Source: Mycolicibacterium sediminis
Lineage (GTDB): Bacteria; Actinomycetota; Actinomycetes; Mycobacteriales; Mycobacteriaceae
Length of the DNA: 64,000 nucleotides
NCBI RefSeq assembly: GCF_010731735.1
Contig: NZ_AP022588.1
Coordinates: forward strand, 1,240,001 to 1,304,000
Direction: 5' to 3'
Both the position numbers and the translations under genes were made by a program. Shown piece after piece: positions 16,602 to 25,225 of the stretch. The notes under the pieces are model-generated. The model had not been told where the DNA came from and did no database searches. It worked only from the letters and a program-made list of their open reading frames with translations. The stretch's first letter is position 1, and each line of letters begins with the position of its first letter.

Positions 16602-17356
16602 GTACCCCCACTACCAAGACGACGGCCTTCGAGCCGGTGTCGTTGTCCGCCACCGATATTCACCTCGCCTTCGGTCCGAATGCCGTCCTCCGCGGCGTGG
16701 ACGTGGACGTCCCCGCGGGCACCACCGCCGCGGTGATCGGCCCCTCCGGCTCGGGCAAGTCGACGCTGTTGCGCACACTGAACCGGCTCTACGAACCGGA
16801 CAGAGGAGACATCCTGCTCGACGGCAAGTCCGTGCTGGGCGACAACCCGGATCAGCTGCGGCAGCGGATCGGCATGGTGTTCCAGCAGTTCAACCTGTTC
16901 CCGCACCGCACCGTCATCGACAACGTGACCCTGGGTCCGCGCAAGCTCAAGAAGCTCGGCGCCGACGCTGCGCGCGATCTCGGGATGGAGCACCTCGAGC
17001 GAGTTGGCCTGCGGCACAAGGCCGAGGTGCGGCCGGGCACGCTGTCGGGCGGCCAGCAGCAGCGGGTCGCGATAGCGCGGGCACTCGCCATGTCACCGCA
17101 GGTGATGTTCTTCGACGAGGCCACCTCGGCGCTCGACCCGGAATTGGTCAAGGGGATCCTCGCGCTCATCGCCGACCTCGCGGGCGACGGCATGACCATG
17201 GTCGTGGTGACGCACGAGATGGGGTTCGCCCGGTCGACGGCCGACTCGCTGGTGTTCATGGACCACGGCCGGGTCGTCGAGACCGGGCCGCCGGAGCAGT
17301 TGTTCGAGTCCGCGGAAACCGACAGGTTGCGCCAGTTCCTGTCCCAGGTGCTGTAA
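16598..17356 (+). CDS. Amino-acid ABC transporter ATP-binding protein (GlnQ type)
   Basis: The 252-residue ATPase partners the preceding fused transporter. Walker A GPSGSGKST is near residues 48-56, the Q-loop in VFQQFNLFPH, the ABC signature LSGGQQQRVAIARAL near 149, Walker B VMFFDEATSALDP near 168, and the switch His in VVTHEMGFARS. The start is GTG at 16598 within GTGTGA, overlapping the upstream stop. The C-terminus ends FLSQVL, typical of the polar amino acid uptake subfamily. Confidence 0.95.
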   Translation: MSTPTTKTTAFEPVSLSATDIHLAFGPNAVLRGVDVDVPAGTTAAVIGPSGSGKSTLLRTLNRLYEPDRGDILLDGKSVLGDNPDQLRQRIGMVFQQFNLFPHRTVIDNVTLGPRKLKKLGADAARDLGMEHLERVGLRHKAEVRPGTLSGGQQQRVAIARALAMSPQVMFFDEATSALDPELVKGILALIADLAGDGMTMVVVTHEMGFARSTADSLVFMDHGRVVETGPPEQLFESAETDRLRQFLSQVL

Positions 17357-17392
17357 AGCGGCATCTTCGGCTGCTGACAGCAGCTGACAGGT

Positions 17393-17398
17393 TAGACT
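17393..17398 (+). promoter_or_regulatory. -10 element and direct repeats upstream of marR
   Basis: TAGACT ends 8 nt before the ATG at 17407, so transcription would start at or next to the start codon and the mRNA would be leaderless. Immediately upstream are repeated GCTGACAG units (about 17373-17391, CTGCTGACAGCAGCTGACAG), a plausible operator for autoregulation. Confidence 0.45.
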
Positions 17399-17406
17399 AG
17401 CGAATT

Positions 17407-17874
17407 ATGGTGGAAACCGAACCGCAGGTCACTGAACTGGCCGGGGAGCTGCAGCAGGTGCTCTCCAAGCTGTTCTCCGTGCTCCGGCGCACCGGCGACA
17501 CCCATAGGAACGACGACCAACCCGGTGCGGACCTCACGCTCGCGCAATTGTCGATCCTGTTGACGCTGCTCGACCTCGGGCCGATCCGCATGACGGAGCT
17601 CGCCGCCCACGAACGCGTCCGCACGCCGACCACCACCGTCGCGATCCGCCGGCTGGAGAAGCTCGGTCTGGTGAAGCGGTCGCGGGATCCGTCGGACCTG
17701 CGCGCCGTCCTCGTCGACGTCACCCCGCGCGGTCTCGTGCAGCACCGCGAGGCGCTCGCGACCCGGCGGGCGGCGCTGGCGGCGATGCTGACCAAGCTCA
17801 CCCCCGAGGAGCGTGACGCGCTCGCCGCCGCACTGGCCCCGCTGACCCGGCTCACCGAACAAGCCGTGACCTGA
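17407..17874 (+). CDS. MarR family transcriptional regulator (Rv0042c-like)
   Basis: A 155-residue winged-helix regulator. The DNA-binding core contains LTLAQLSILLTLLDLGPIRM, ELAAHERVRTPTTTVAIRRL (recognition helix) and the wing KRSRDPSDLRAVLVDVTPRG, with helices at both ends for dimerisation. The ATG at 17407 is probably leaderless. Shorter than annotated Rv0042c, which has an N-terminal extension. The genes that follow differ from M. tuberculosis: an accessory block begins immediately after this gene. Confidence 0.9.
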   Translation: MVETEPQVTELAGELQQVLSKLFSVLRRTGDTHRNDDQPGADLTLAQLSILLTLLDLGPIRMTELAAHERVRTPTTTVAIRRLEKLGLVKRSRDPSDLRAVLVDVTPRGLVQHREALATRRAALAAMLTKLTPEERDALAAALAPLTRLTEQAVT

Positions 17875-18122
17875 GTTCTCAGCCGCGCAACCCGAATTCA
17901 GTCCGATTTAGTTTGTGGCGAGCGAGATTGGGCTGATCGACGTGCCGGCGAGGTCGACATCGGCGGGACGGCCGCACAAGCGCTGCCACCGCCGTGCGTA
18001 TCGGGCCGTCCACCACATGCCGGCCCGAGTATTTCGCCCAACTCGAGAACACCCAGGCGTTGGCGAGACTACGTTGTCGAAAGGGAGTACCGCAGTCGCG
18101 GCAGGTCGAGGAGTCCACGGGT

Positions 18123-19355
18123 TTGTCGAGTCTTGGTGTGCAGGAGCTCGTAGACCGGCTCGCGACGCAACTGCAACGGTCGATCACCGTCACAGACCCC
18201 GAACTGAGAATGCGCGCGATCAGCTCGCACTACAGCGACGAGGACCAAGCCCGCATTCGCGCAATCCTCGCGCGCGCGGCCGTTCCCGAGGTGTACCGCT
18301 ACATGCACTCGTTTGGCCTTCGAGGATGGACCGCCCCGGGCAGGATACCGGCCGAGCCGTCGCTGGGCTTCAAGGAGCGCTTGATCATCCCCGTACGCCG
18401 CGGGTCCAACCTGCTCGCGTTGCTCATGATCATCGACGAGTCTGGGGAGGGCCTCGCCGATGACCACATGCACTCGACGCTGGAGACGGCGCGATCGCTC
18501 GCCAGCGTCCTAGATCCCGGGCGGCATGACGATCAAGAGCGCCGCGCTTCGCGTGCCGCCCTCCTGGTAGACCTGCTGAGCGACGACGAGAACGTCCGCC
18601 TTGCGGCAGTTGCCACCGCACCGCAGGTCATGAACGGTCCGATACCTGGTGTCCTCGTCATGACAATGCTGATCGACTCCGAGGACGCCTCCACCGACGA
18701 CGTCGCGTCGACCATCGACGCGGGTCTCGCGACTGCCGAGTCGAGAATTGGCATGGGCTTGCTGCATTCGTACGACGGTCGCGCGGCGACGGTCGCGCTG
18801 ATCAGTGAACCGTCGATCACCGACACGCAGGTTTCGTCAATGGGTCGAACGGTCCTGGGATCAGTGGCCGCCCTACTCGGCCCCGACGCGTCCTGCGTGC
18901 TGGGGCTGCCCGCGGACTCGGCGCCTCCGGCCGAAATGGCTCGGCGCCGTCACCAGTCGTCGCTGGCTGCGCGTGCGGCGTGGCTCTTGCCACGTTTTCC
19001 GCCAGTGACGGCGTTCGCCGACCTCGGCGCGTTCGCCGCGCTTCTTCAGATCCCCTTCGAGCGGCTCCACGATCTGGTCCCAACCGGGCTGCATCGACTT
19101 GTGGATCACGACACACACGGCATACTCATCCCTACCCTGGCCTGCTATCTGAGCAAGGCCGGGTCGATTCCCGAGACGGCCAATCAGATGTCGTTGCATC
19201 GGACTTCGCTCTACTACCGGCTGAACCAGATTGAGGACAAGCTGGAGATGAAGCTCCGCGACGGCGAGGCACGCCAGCGCATCCACCTCGGGCTTCAAAC
19301 GATGGAACTGGTCGACGCATACCGGACACGTGGGTCCGCGCCGACCGCGTCCTGA
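18123..19355 (+). CDS. PucR/CdaR-type transcriptional regulator of the catabolic block
   Basis: A regulator of about 410 residues. A GAF-like sensory N-terminal half (LVDRLATQLQRSITVTDPEL...KERLIIPVRRGSNLLALLMI) is followed by a GGDEF-like middle and the PucR C-terminal helix-turn-helix (SIPETANQMSLHRTSLYYRL, about residues 355-375). The start is uncertain: TTG at 18123 has GAGGAG at 18108-18113, while an upstream GTG at 17994 would add 43 residues of poor coding character. It is the first gene of the accessory block, runs in the same direction as the four enzyme/transporter genes, and is the obvious candidate to sense their substrate. Confidence 0.85.
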   Translation: MSSLGVQELVDRLATQLQRSITVTDPELRMRAISSHYSDEDQARIRAILARAAVPEVYRYMHSFGLRGWTAPGRIPAEPSLGFKERLIIPVRRGSNLLALLMIIDESGEGLADDHMHSTLETARSLASVLDPGRHDDQERRASRAALLVDLLSDDENVRLAAVATAPQVMNGPIPGVLVMTMLIDSEDASTDDVASTIDAGLATAESRIGMGLLHSYDGRAATVALISEPSITDTQVSSMGRTVLGSVAALLGPDASCVLGLPADSAPPAEMARRRHQSSLAARAAWLLPRFPPVTAFADLGAFAALLQIPFERLHDLVPTGLHRLVDHDTHGILIPTLACYLSKAGSIPETANQMSLHRTSLYYRLNQIEDKLEMKLRDGEARQRIHLGLQTMELVDAYRTRGSAPTAS

Positions 19356-19382
19356 GGCTTCCTACAAACCGTGCAAAGTGCC

Positions 19383-19417
19383 CGCACCGACTTGAGACAA
19401 GGTGCGGTTGTGGTGCG
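19383..19417 (+). promoter_or_regulatory. Inverted/direct repeats upstream of the aldolase operon
   Basis: CGCACC (19383-19388) pairs with GGTGCG at 19401-19406, and GGTGCG recurs at 19412-19417. A further short palindrome GGGTTGAGTACCCC lies near 19437-19450. All are within the 130-bp gap between the PucR-type regulator and the aldolase gene, the expected place for its operator. No clear -35/-10 pair could be assigned. Confidence 0.35.
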
Positions 19418-19485
19418 AGTCACATCCGGAAACCATGGGTTGAGTACCCCAAACAGTCACCCGGATAGGCAAAGGAACCCACCGC

Positions 19486-20298
19486 ATGACGGACACGCTC
19501 AATCGCCAGTCGATCTACCAGCCGGAGCAGCAAGGCCTTAAGTTCCCGTCGACACCGCCCTTGGAGACGGTTGCGAAGGAACGCCAGCATCGCAAGGAAC
19601 GACTGGCAGCCGCATGCCGCGCTTTCGGGAAGTTCGGCTTCAATTACGGCGTTGGCGGCCATCTCACCGTCCGAGACCCCGAGAATCCCTCTCTTTACTG
19701 GACGAACCCGTTCGCGGTCGCATTCTCACAGGTCACAGTCTCTTCCCTCGTCCTCGCAGACCATGCGGGCAACGTGGTCGAAGGCGAGTACGCAGTCAAC
19801 CGTGCAGGCTTCGTCCTGCATTCCGCCATTCACGAAGCGAATCCGGACATCATCGCGTCCTGCCACGCCCACACCGTCCACGGAGCCGCCTGGGCAGCCA
19901 TGGGCCGCCCTCTCCCGCCCAATTCACAAGACGTGTGCATCTTCTACGAGCATCACGCCGTGATCAGCGAGGAAGCCGGCGCCGTCGTGGTCGAGGTCGA
20001 CGCGGGCAAGAAGGTGGGTGCCCAGTTTGGTGCCAACAAGGCGGTCATCCATCAGAATCACGGCCTGTTCTCGGCCGGAACACACAGCATCGACGAGGCC
20101 GCCTGGTGGTTCATCGCACTCGAGCACGCATGCCGGGTGCAGCTGCTCGTCGAAGCATCGGGCAACCCGCCGAGGCCGGTGTCCCCGGAAGCGGCGCGAC
20201 ATACCCGTCGTCACATCGGATCGCCGTACATGGGCTGGTTGAACTTTCAACCGATCTACGAATCCATCGCCAAAGAGCAGCCCGACTTCCTCAACTGA
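19486..20298 (+). CDS. Class II aldolase/adducin family protein
   Basis: The 270-residue protein belongs to the zinc-dependent class II aldolase/adducin fold that includes sugar-phosphate aldolases and some aromatic-acid decarboxylases. Visible signatures: GVGGHLTVRDPENP near residues 57-70, the metal-binding pair in SCHAHTVHGAAW near 125-136, and the third histidine in IHQNHGLFSAG near 185-195. The ATG at 19486 follows AAAGGAACC. It is the first enzyme gene of the accessory operon, with the transporter 39 bp downstream. Substrate not identifiable; no phosphate-specific motif was recognised. Confidence 0.88.
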   Translation: MTDTLNRQSIYQPEQQGLKFPSTPPLETVAKERQHRKERLAAACRAFGKFGFNYGVGGHLTVRDPENPSLYWTNPFAVAFSQVTVSSLVLADHAGNVVEGEYAVNRAGFVLHSAIHEANPDIIASCHAHTVHGAAWAAMGRPLPPNSQDVCIFYEHHAVISEEAGAVVVEVDAGKKVGAQFGANKAVIHQNHGLFSAGTHSIDEAAWWFIALEHACRVQLLVEASGNPPRPVSPEAARHTRRHIGSPYMGWLNFQPIYESIAKEQPDFLN

Positions 20299-20337
20299 TC
20301 CTCTATCACTCCCCCGGCACCGAGCAAAGGAGCCCCC

Positions 20338-21702
20338 ATGTCCAGGACGGACGCTTCACGCAGCCCGCAGGAAGTCGAGAGCGGATCACCCGACCGCGTT
20401 CGGGTCACCATCGCCAGCAGTATCGGCGCGACGGTCGAGAACTACGACTTTCTCATCTTCGGAACCGCCGCGGCGCTATACCTCGGTCCCGCGTTCTTTC
20501 CGTCGGACCACCCACTGACTGGCACCCTGCTCGCCTTTGCGACATTGGCAGTCGGGTTCGTCATGCGCCCCGTAGGCGGCATCATCGGTGGCCACTTCGG
20601 GGATCGAGTTGGTCGTAAACCCGTGCTCGTCGTCTCGCTTCTCGTCATGGGGCTGGCGACCGTCGCGATCGGATTTCTGCCAACCTTCGATCAGGTGGGA
20701 ATCCTCGCTCCCATTCTGCTCGTGGCGGTTCGCTTGGTCCAAGGCATTGCGCTTGGCGCCGAGTGGGGAGGCGCGATCCTGATGGCATTCGAGCACGCCC
20801 CCCGTCGAAGGAAGGGTGTGTTTGCGGCCATCCCGCAAGCGGGAGTGCCGCTAGGTCTTCTGTTGGCCAACCTCGCGTTCTTCGCCACCGCGAACGTCGA
20901 GAGCTCACTCGCCTGGCGTATCCCGTTCATGCTCAGCGCCATCCTCGTCGGCATCGGGATCTTCATCCGGTTGCGGCTGTCGGAATCCCCTGAGTTCGAA
21001 GACGTGACCGAAAACTCGGAAACGATCCGATTCCCGGTGCTACACGTCCTCCGTCATGACTCCGCCACCGTGCTCCGCGTCATCGGGCTCCGGATGGCCG
21101 AGACATGCGCTTTCTATATCACGGTGACCTTCTTGTTGAGCTACCTTGCCCAGAGCGGTGTGGCGGACAAACGTGTTGGCTTGACCGCTATCATCGTGGC
21201 CTCCGCGATCGGCCTGTTCACGACCCCGTTCTTCGGCGCTCTGTCCGACCGTTTTGGCCGTCGGCCGGTCTACATCGCCGGATGTCTCGTCACCACCGCG
21301 ATCGCATTTCCCCTGTTCTGGATGGTCAACTCCGGATCCGTCTGGCTGATCGTCCTCGGAGTCGTTCTCGCTCAGGCCATTGCCCACGATTGCCTGGCCG
21401 GCGTCCAAGGCGCGTACTTCTCAGAGTTGTTCAACACCCGCACTCGCCAATCAGGCGCATCGCTGGGGTACCAACTCTCGGCGTCCATCAGCGGCTTCAT
21501 CCCGCTGATCGCCTCCGCTCTGGCCGCCAGCGTGGGGTGGGTCGGAGTGGCGGGACTGATGGCGGTGGTGGGACTTATCGGACTCGTCTCGGCGATGTCC
21601 ACACGCGAGACGTGGCCGGCGAGCAAGCGGTCTCCGCACGAAGTGTTCGGCGCACCGGACGACGAACCGGGCCGGGAAGCTGCCGGCGCACGAGTCAATT
21701 GA
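20338..21702 (+). CDS. MFS transporter, metabolite:H+ symporter (MHS) type
   Basis: A 454-residue 12-helix permease. The N-terminal segment RVTIASSIGATVENYDFLIF and the loop 2-3 motif GGHFGDRVGRKPVLV are characteristic of the metabolite:H+ symporter subfamily (shikimate, dicarboxylate, alpha-ketoglutarate, aromatic acids). A second GALSDRFGRRPVYIAG repeat marks the half-way loop. It lies between the aldolase and the oxidoreductase genes with short gaps, so it probably imports the substrate of the block, most likely an organic acid. Confidence 0.9.
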   Translation: MSRTDASRSPQEVESGSPDRVRVTIASSIGATVENYDFLIFGTAAALYLGPAFFPSDHPLTGTLLAFATLAVGFVMRPVGGIIGGHFGDRVGRKPVLVVSLLVMGLATVAIGFLPTFDQVGILAPILLVAVRLVQGIALGAEWGGAILMAFEHAPRRRKGVFAAIPQAGVPLGLLLANLAFFATANVESSLAWRIPFMLSAILVGIGIFIRLRLSESPEFEDVTENSETIRFPVLHVLRHDSATVLRVIGLRMAETCAFYITVTFLLSYLAQSGVADKRVGLTAIIVASAIGLFTTPFFGALSDRFGRRPVYIAGCLVTTAIAFPLFWMVNSGSVWLIVLGVVLAQAIAHDCLAGVQGAYFSELFNTRTRQSGASLGYQLSASISGFIPLIASALAASVGWVGVAGLMAVVGLIGLVSAMSTRETWPASKRSPHEVFGAPDDEPGREAAGARVN

Positions 21703-21757
21703 TCGGACGCTTCAGGAACGTAGCCGACGATAATTCGCCCAGTCTTTTTGAGGAATC

Positions 21758-24700
21758 ATGAATACTCTCACCACCTCCGCAACGCCGCTCGCCCTCGATG
21801 TAACCAGCAAGCGATCCGCTGGCGAAGCCACCGAAAACGGGATGGTCGAGACTGGTGTTCACACCGGCGTGCAGACCATCGTGCACGCACTCATCGCCCA
21901 GCGTGCCCGCGATCGTCGCAATGGAATCAACTCTGCGACGTTCGTGTCCGGCTATCAGGGCTCGCCACTGGGGGGCCTTGACACGCTCCTCGCCGACACC
22001 GCTGGGCTCGACGAGCAGCATTCAATCAAGCTATCCCAGGGTGTCAACGAAGAGCTCGCCGCGACAGCCGTCTGGGGCAGCCAGCAGACGCTACCGAGCG
22101 GCGCGCGGCGCGTCGACGGCGTCCTCGGGGTGTGGTACGGCAAGGGTCCCGGCCTCGACCGAGCTTCCGACGCCATCCGCCACGCCAACCTCTACGGAAC
22201 GGACCCCCGAGGCGGGGTCGTCGCCTACGTCGGGGACGATCCCGCCTGCAAGTCCTCGACGCTGCCGTTCGTGAGCGATGCGACACTGGCAGCACTCAAG
22301 ATTCCCTTCTTCTACCCCCGCAACGCGGACGAGATCGTCGAGCACACGGTGCGGGCAGTCGAGCTGTCGCGGGCTTCCGGATGCTGGGTCGCGGTCAAGA
22401 TCGTGGCAGACGTCGCGGACGGCCTCTGGATGCTTGAGCGAGACGTGGCCGGTCTCGAAATCACCCGCCCAGAGATCAACTGGGATGGTCGACCGTGGAC
22501 CTACGTCCAACGTCGGATCGCGACCCCCGCCGACAGCGTCTTGGCTGAAGCGGACTTGGTCGGACCCCGCTGGAAGATGGTCGAGGCGATGGTCAACGCC
22601 AACGACGTCGACTCCGTCGGCGGGGACTTGGAGTCGGCGCGAGTGGGCATCATCGCCGCGGGCGCACCCTATGACGCGACGCGTCAGGCTCTCCAAGACC
22701 TTGGGTTCGACGACGGCCAGCTCGCCGAGGACGGCATTCGTACGATGCTGGTCGCGGCGCCCTACCCGCTGAGCGCTCCACGGGTGCTCGACTTCGCGAC
22801 CGGCCTGGACGTCGTCGTGGTCGTCGAGGAGAAGTCCTCTCTCCTCGAATCACAGGTCAAAGATATTCTCTACCATGCTGATCGACGGCCCACCGTGGTG
22901 GGTAAACGCGATGAGAACGGCCAAGTACTGGTGCCGCCGGATGGCGAACTCGTCGCGAATCGACTGCACGGCCCGCTGCGCCGAGTTCTCACACCATACG
23001 TACACATTCGACGCGCTCCGTCGACGCGGCTAGCGCTACCCCTTCTGCCGACGCAGCGGACTCCGTACTTCTGCTCCGGATGCCCGCACAACCGCTCAAC
23101 GGCGGTCCCCGACGGCTCACTGGCGGCGGGCGGGATCGGCTGTCACACCCTGGCCTCGGTATCTGCGCGGGAGGACGCCGCCATCACCGGTTGGACTCAG
23201 ATGGGTGGTGAAGGTGCCCAGTGGATCGGCCAGGCGGCGTTCACCGACGTCCAGCACATCTTCCAAAACGTCGGCGACGGAACGTACTTCCACTCGGGAC
23301 AACTAGCCCTTCAGGCGGCGATCGCAGCGGGGGTGAACGTGACCTACAAGGTGCTCTACAACAGCGCGGTCGCCATGACCGGAGCCCAGAGTCCGCAAGG
23401 CGGTATGGCCGTTCCGGCACTGACGAGAAAGCTGATGGCCGAGGGCGTCAGGCGGATCATCGTCTGCGCCGACGAACCCGAACGCTACCGACGCGTCAAA
23501 TTGGCGAAGGGCACGACGCTATGGCCACGCGAGCGCCTCGACGAGGCGCAGCGACTGCTCCGCGAGGTCACCGGAGTAACCGTTCTCATCTACGACCAGC
23601 AGTGCGCGGCCAACGCCAGAAGGTTGCGCAAGCGCGGCAAGCTGCCTGCCCGCACCACTCGCGTCGTGATCAACGAGGCGGTGTGCGAAGGCTGCGGCGA
23701 TTGCGGCGTCAAGAGCAACTGCCTTTCGGTGCAGCCCGTCGAGACGGAGTTCGGTCGGAAGACCCGGATCGACCAGTCTTCCTGCAATACGGACTACTCG
23801 TGCCTGGAGGGCGACTGCCCGAGCTTCGTCACCATCGAGGTCAGTCCTGATGAGGACATCAGGCGATCGGCGGCACCGCCGAGCCGACCCGTACCGCCGG
23901 TGGTCGCCGACGTCGTGCCGCCCCGCATGCGCAACACCGACATCTTCCTCGCGGGAATCGGGGGCACGGGCATTCTCACCGTGAACCGGATCCTCGCCGC
24001 AGCGGCCGCCGATGCCGGCTATCGCGCCTCGGGTCTGGATCAGACGGGTCTAAGTCAGAAGGCCGGCCCCGTGGTGTCCCATCTGCGGATTACATCCGAT
24101 GAGGTGGCGGCCACCAACCGAGTGGGAGAAGGCGGAGCCGACCTCCTCCTTGCCTTCGATCTCCTCGTTGCCGCGGACGCCAAATCCGCGGGATACGCAG
24201 ACCCCGAGCGTACGACGACGATCGCGTCCACCAGCAAGACGCCGACCGGCGACATGGTCTTCGACGGCAGCACGGCCTATCCCGACGATCGGATGCTGAT
24301 CGAGCGGATGCGCAGCCGCTCAAGACAGGTCTGCACAATCGATGCCCTGGCGGTGGCCAAGGAGGTGCTGGGGTCTACCACCGCGGCCAACCTGCTACTG
24401 GTCGGCATGGCGTATCAGAACGGGAGTCTACCTATCCCAGAGGTGCATCTGGAGAACGCCATGCGCGCCAACGGCGTTGCCGTGCAGGCGAACATCGCCG
24501 CCTTCCGGTGGGGACGTGCGATCGCCGTCGATCCCGACTGCGTGCCGATTCGACAGCCCACACTGCGCCAGGTGAACCAGCGGGTGGAAGCCGCTGTCAT
24601 GAAGGCCGGCTTCGCCGGAGCGACGTTGCGGTTGGCGAAGATCCGCGCCCAGAACTTGGTCGGCTACCAGAGCGAGCGCTTAGCGCTCACCTACGTCGAC

Positions 24701-25225
24701 GACCTCCGGGCCGTCTGGCATGCCGAACGCGCACTCGGGTCGTCGACGGGACTCAGTGAGGCCGCCGCCCGCTACCTCTACAAGCTGATGGCATACAAGG
24801 ACGAATACGAGGTCGCCCGGTTGCTGACCGACCCGGAGTTCCTCACCGAGGCCCAGTCCGTGGTCCCCAGCGGTCGGTTGAGTTTTCAGCTCCATCCGCC
24901 CATCCTGCGCGCGCTCGGAATGCACCGGAAGATCTCGTTGAGGCCGTGGACTCGCCCTATTCTCAGGCTGCTCGCCCGCGGGCGCTTCCTGCGCGGGACG
25001 CCGCTCGATCCGTTCGGTTCGGCCAAGGTAAGGCGCCTAGAGCGCACCCTGGTCGCAGAATACCGGGGCCAACTTCGCAACAGCGTCGCGTGCCTCTCGG
25101 CGCGTTCCTACGACCGCGCGGTGGCGCTCGCCGAGGCGCCGGACCTCATCCGAGGTTACGAAGAAGTCAAGCTCAAGAACGTCGCCCGGTACTACGACCG
25201 AGTGCAGGAACTCACCATCGCATGA
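21758..25225 (+). CDS. Indolepyruvate ferredoxin oxidoreductase family protein, fused alpha-beta type
   Basis: The 1155-residue protein oxidatively decarboxylates a 2-oxoacid to an acyl-CoA, with ferredoxin as acceptor. Order: an N-terminal pyrimidine-binding domain (ATFVSGYQGSPLGGLD, about 45-60), a C-terminal thiamine-PP domain (YFCSGCPHNRST, GGIGCHTLASV, about 430-465), an iron-sulfur insert with CEGCGDCGVKSNC and CNTDYSCLEGDCP (about 643-690), and a gamma domain (FLAGIGGTGILTVNRIL from about 727, GLDQTGLSQKAGPVVSHLRI). Length is normal for the fused bacterial and proteobacterial-type enzymes; archaeal IorA/IorB are separate. The downstream dehydrogenase overlaps by 4 nt. Substrate is probably an aryl- or branched 2-oxoacid; this cannot be read from the sequence. 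Confidence 0.92.
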   Translation: MNTLTTSATPLALDVTSKRSAGEATENGMVETGVHTGVQTIVHALIAQRARDRRNGINSATFVSGYQGSPLGGLDTLLADTAGLDEQHSIKLSQGVNEELAATAVWGSQQTLPSGARRVDGVLGVWYGKGPGLDRASDAIRHANLYGTDPRGGVVAYVGDDPACKSSTLPFVSDATLAALKIPFFYPRNADEIVEHTVRAVELSRASGCWVAVKIVADVADGLWMLERDVAGLEITRPEINWDGRPWTYVQRRIATPADSVLAEADLVGPRWKMVEAMVNANDVDSVGGDLESARVGIIAAGAPYDATRQALQDLGFDDGQLAEDGIRTMLVAAPYPLSAPRVLDFATGLDVVVVVEEKSSLLESQVKDILYHADRRPTVVGKRDENGQVLVPPDGELVANRLHGPLRRVLTPYVHIRRAPSTRLALPLLPTQRTPYFCSGCPHNRSTAVPDGSLAAGGIGCHTLASVSAREDAAITGWTQMGGEGAQWIGQAAFTDVQHIFQNVGDGTYFHSGQLALQAAIAAGVNVTYKVLYNSAVAMTGAQSPQGGMAVPALTRKLMAEGVRRIIVCADEPERYRRVKLAKGTTLWPRERLDEAQRLLREVTGVTVLIYDQQCAANARRLRKRGKLPARTTRVVINEAVCEGCGDCGVKSNCLSVQPVETEFGRKTRIDQSSCNTDYSCLEGDCPSFVTIEVSPDEDIRRSAAPPSRPVPPVVADVVPPRMRNTDIFLAGIGGTGILTVNRILAAAAADAGYRASGLDQTGLSQKAGPVVSHLRITSDEVAATNRVGEGGADLLLAFDLLVAADAKSAGYADPERTTTIASTSKTPTGDMVFDGSTAYPDDRMLIERMRSRSRQVCTIDALAVAKEVLGSTTAANLLLVGMAYQNGSLPIPEVHLENAMRANGVAVQANIAAFRWGRAIAVDPDCVPIRQPTLRQVNQRVEAAVMKAGFAGATLRLAKIRAQNLVGYQSERLALTYVDDLRAVWHAERALGSSTGLSEAAARYLYKLMAYKDEYEVARLLTDPEFLTEAQSVVPSGRLSFQLHPPILRALGMHRKISLRPWTRPILRLLARGRFLRGTPLDPFGSAKVRRLERTLVAEYRGQLRNSVACLSARSYDRAVALAEAPDLIRGYEEVKLKNVARYYDRVQELTIA

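Noticed and set aside
17994..18122. N-terminal 43 codons before the PucR regulator start
   Set aside because: No homology and poor coding character; TTG 18123 has a good Shine-Dalgarno. The extension is not fully excluded.
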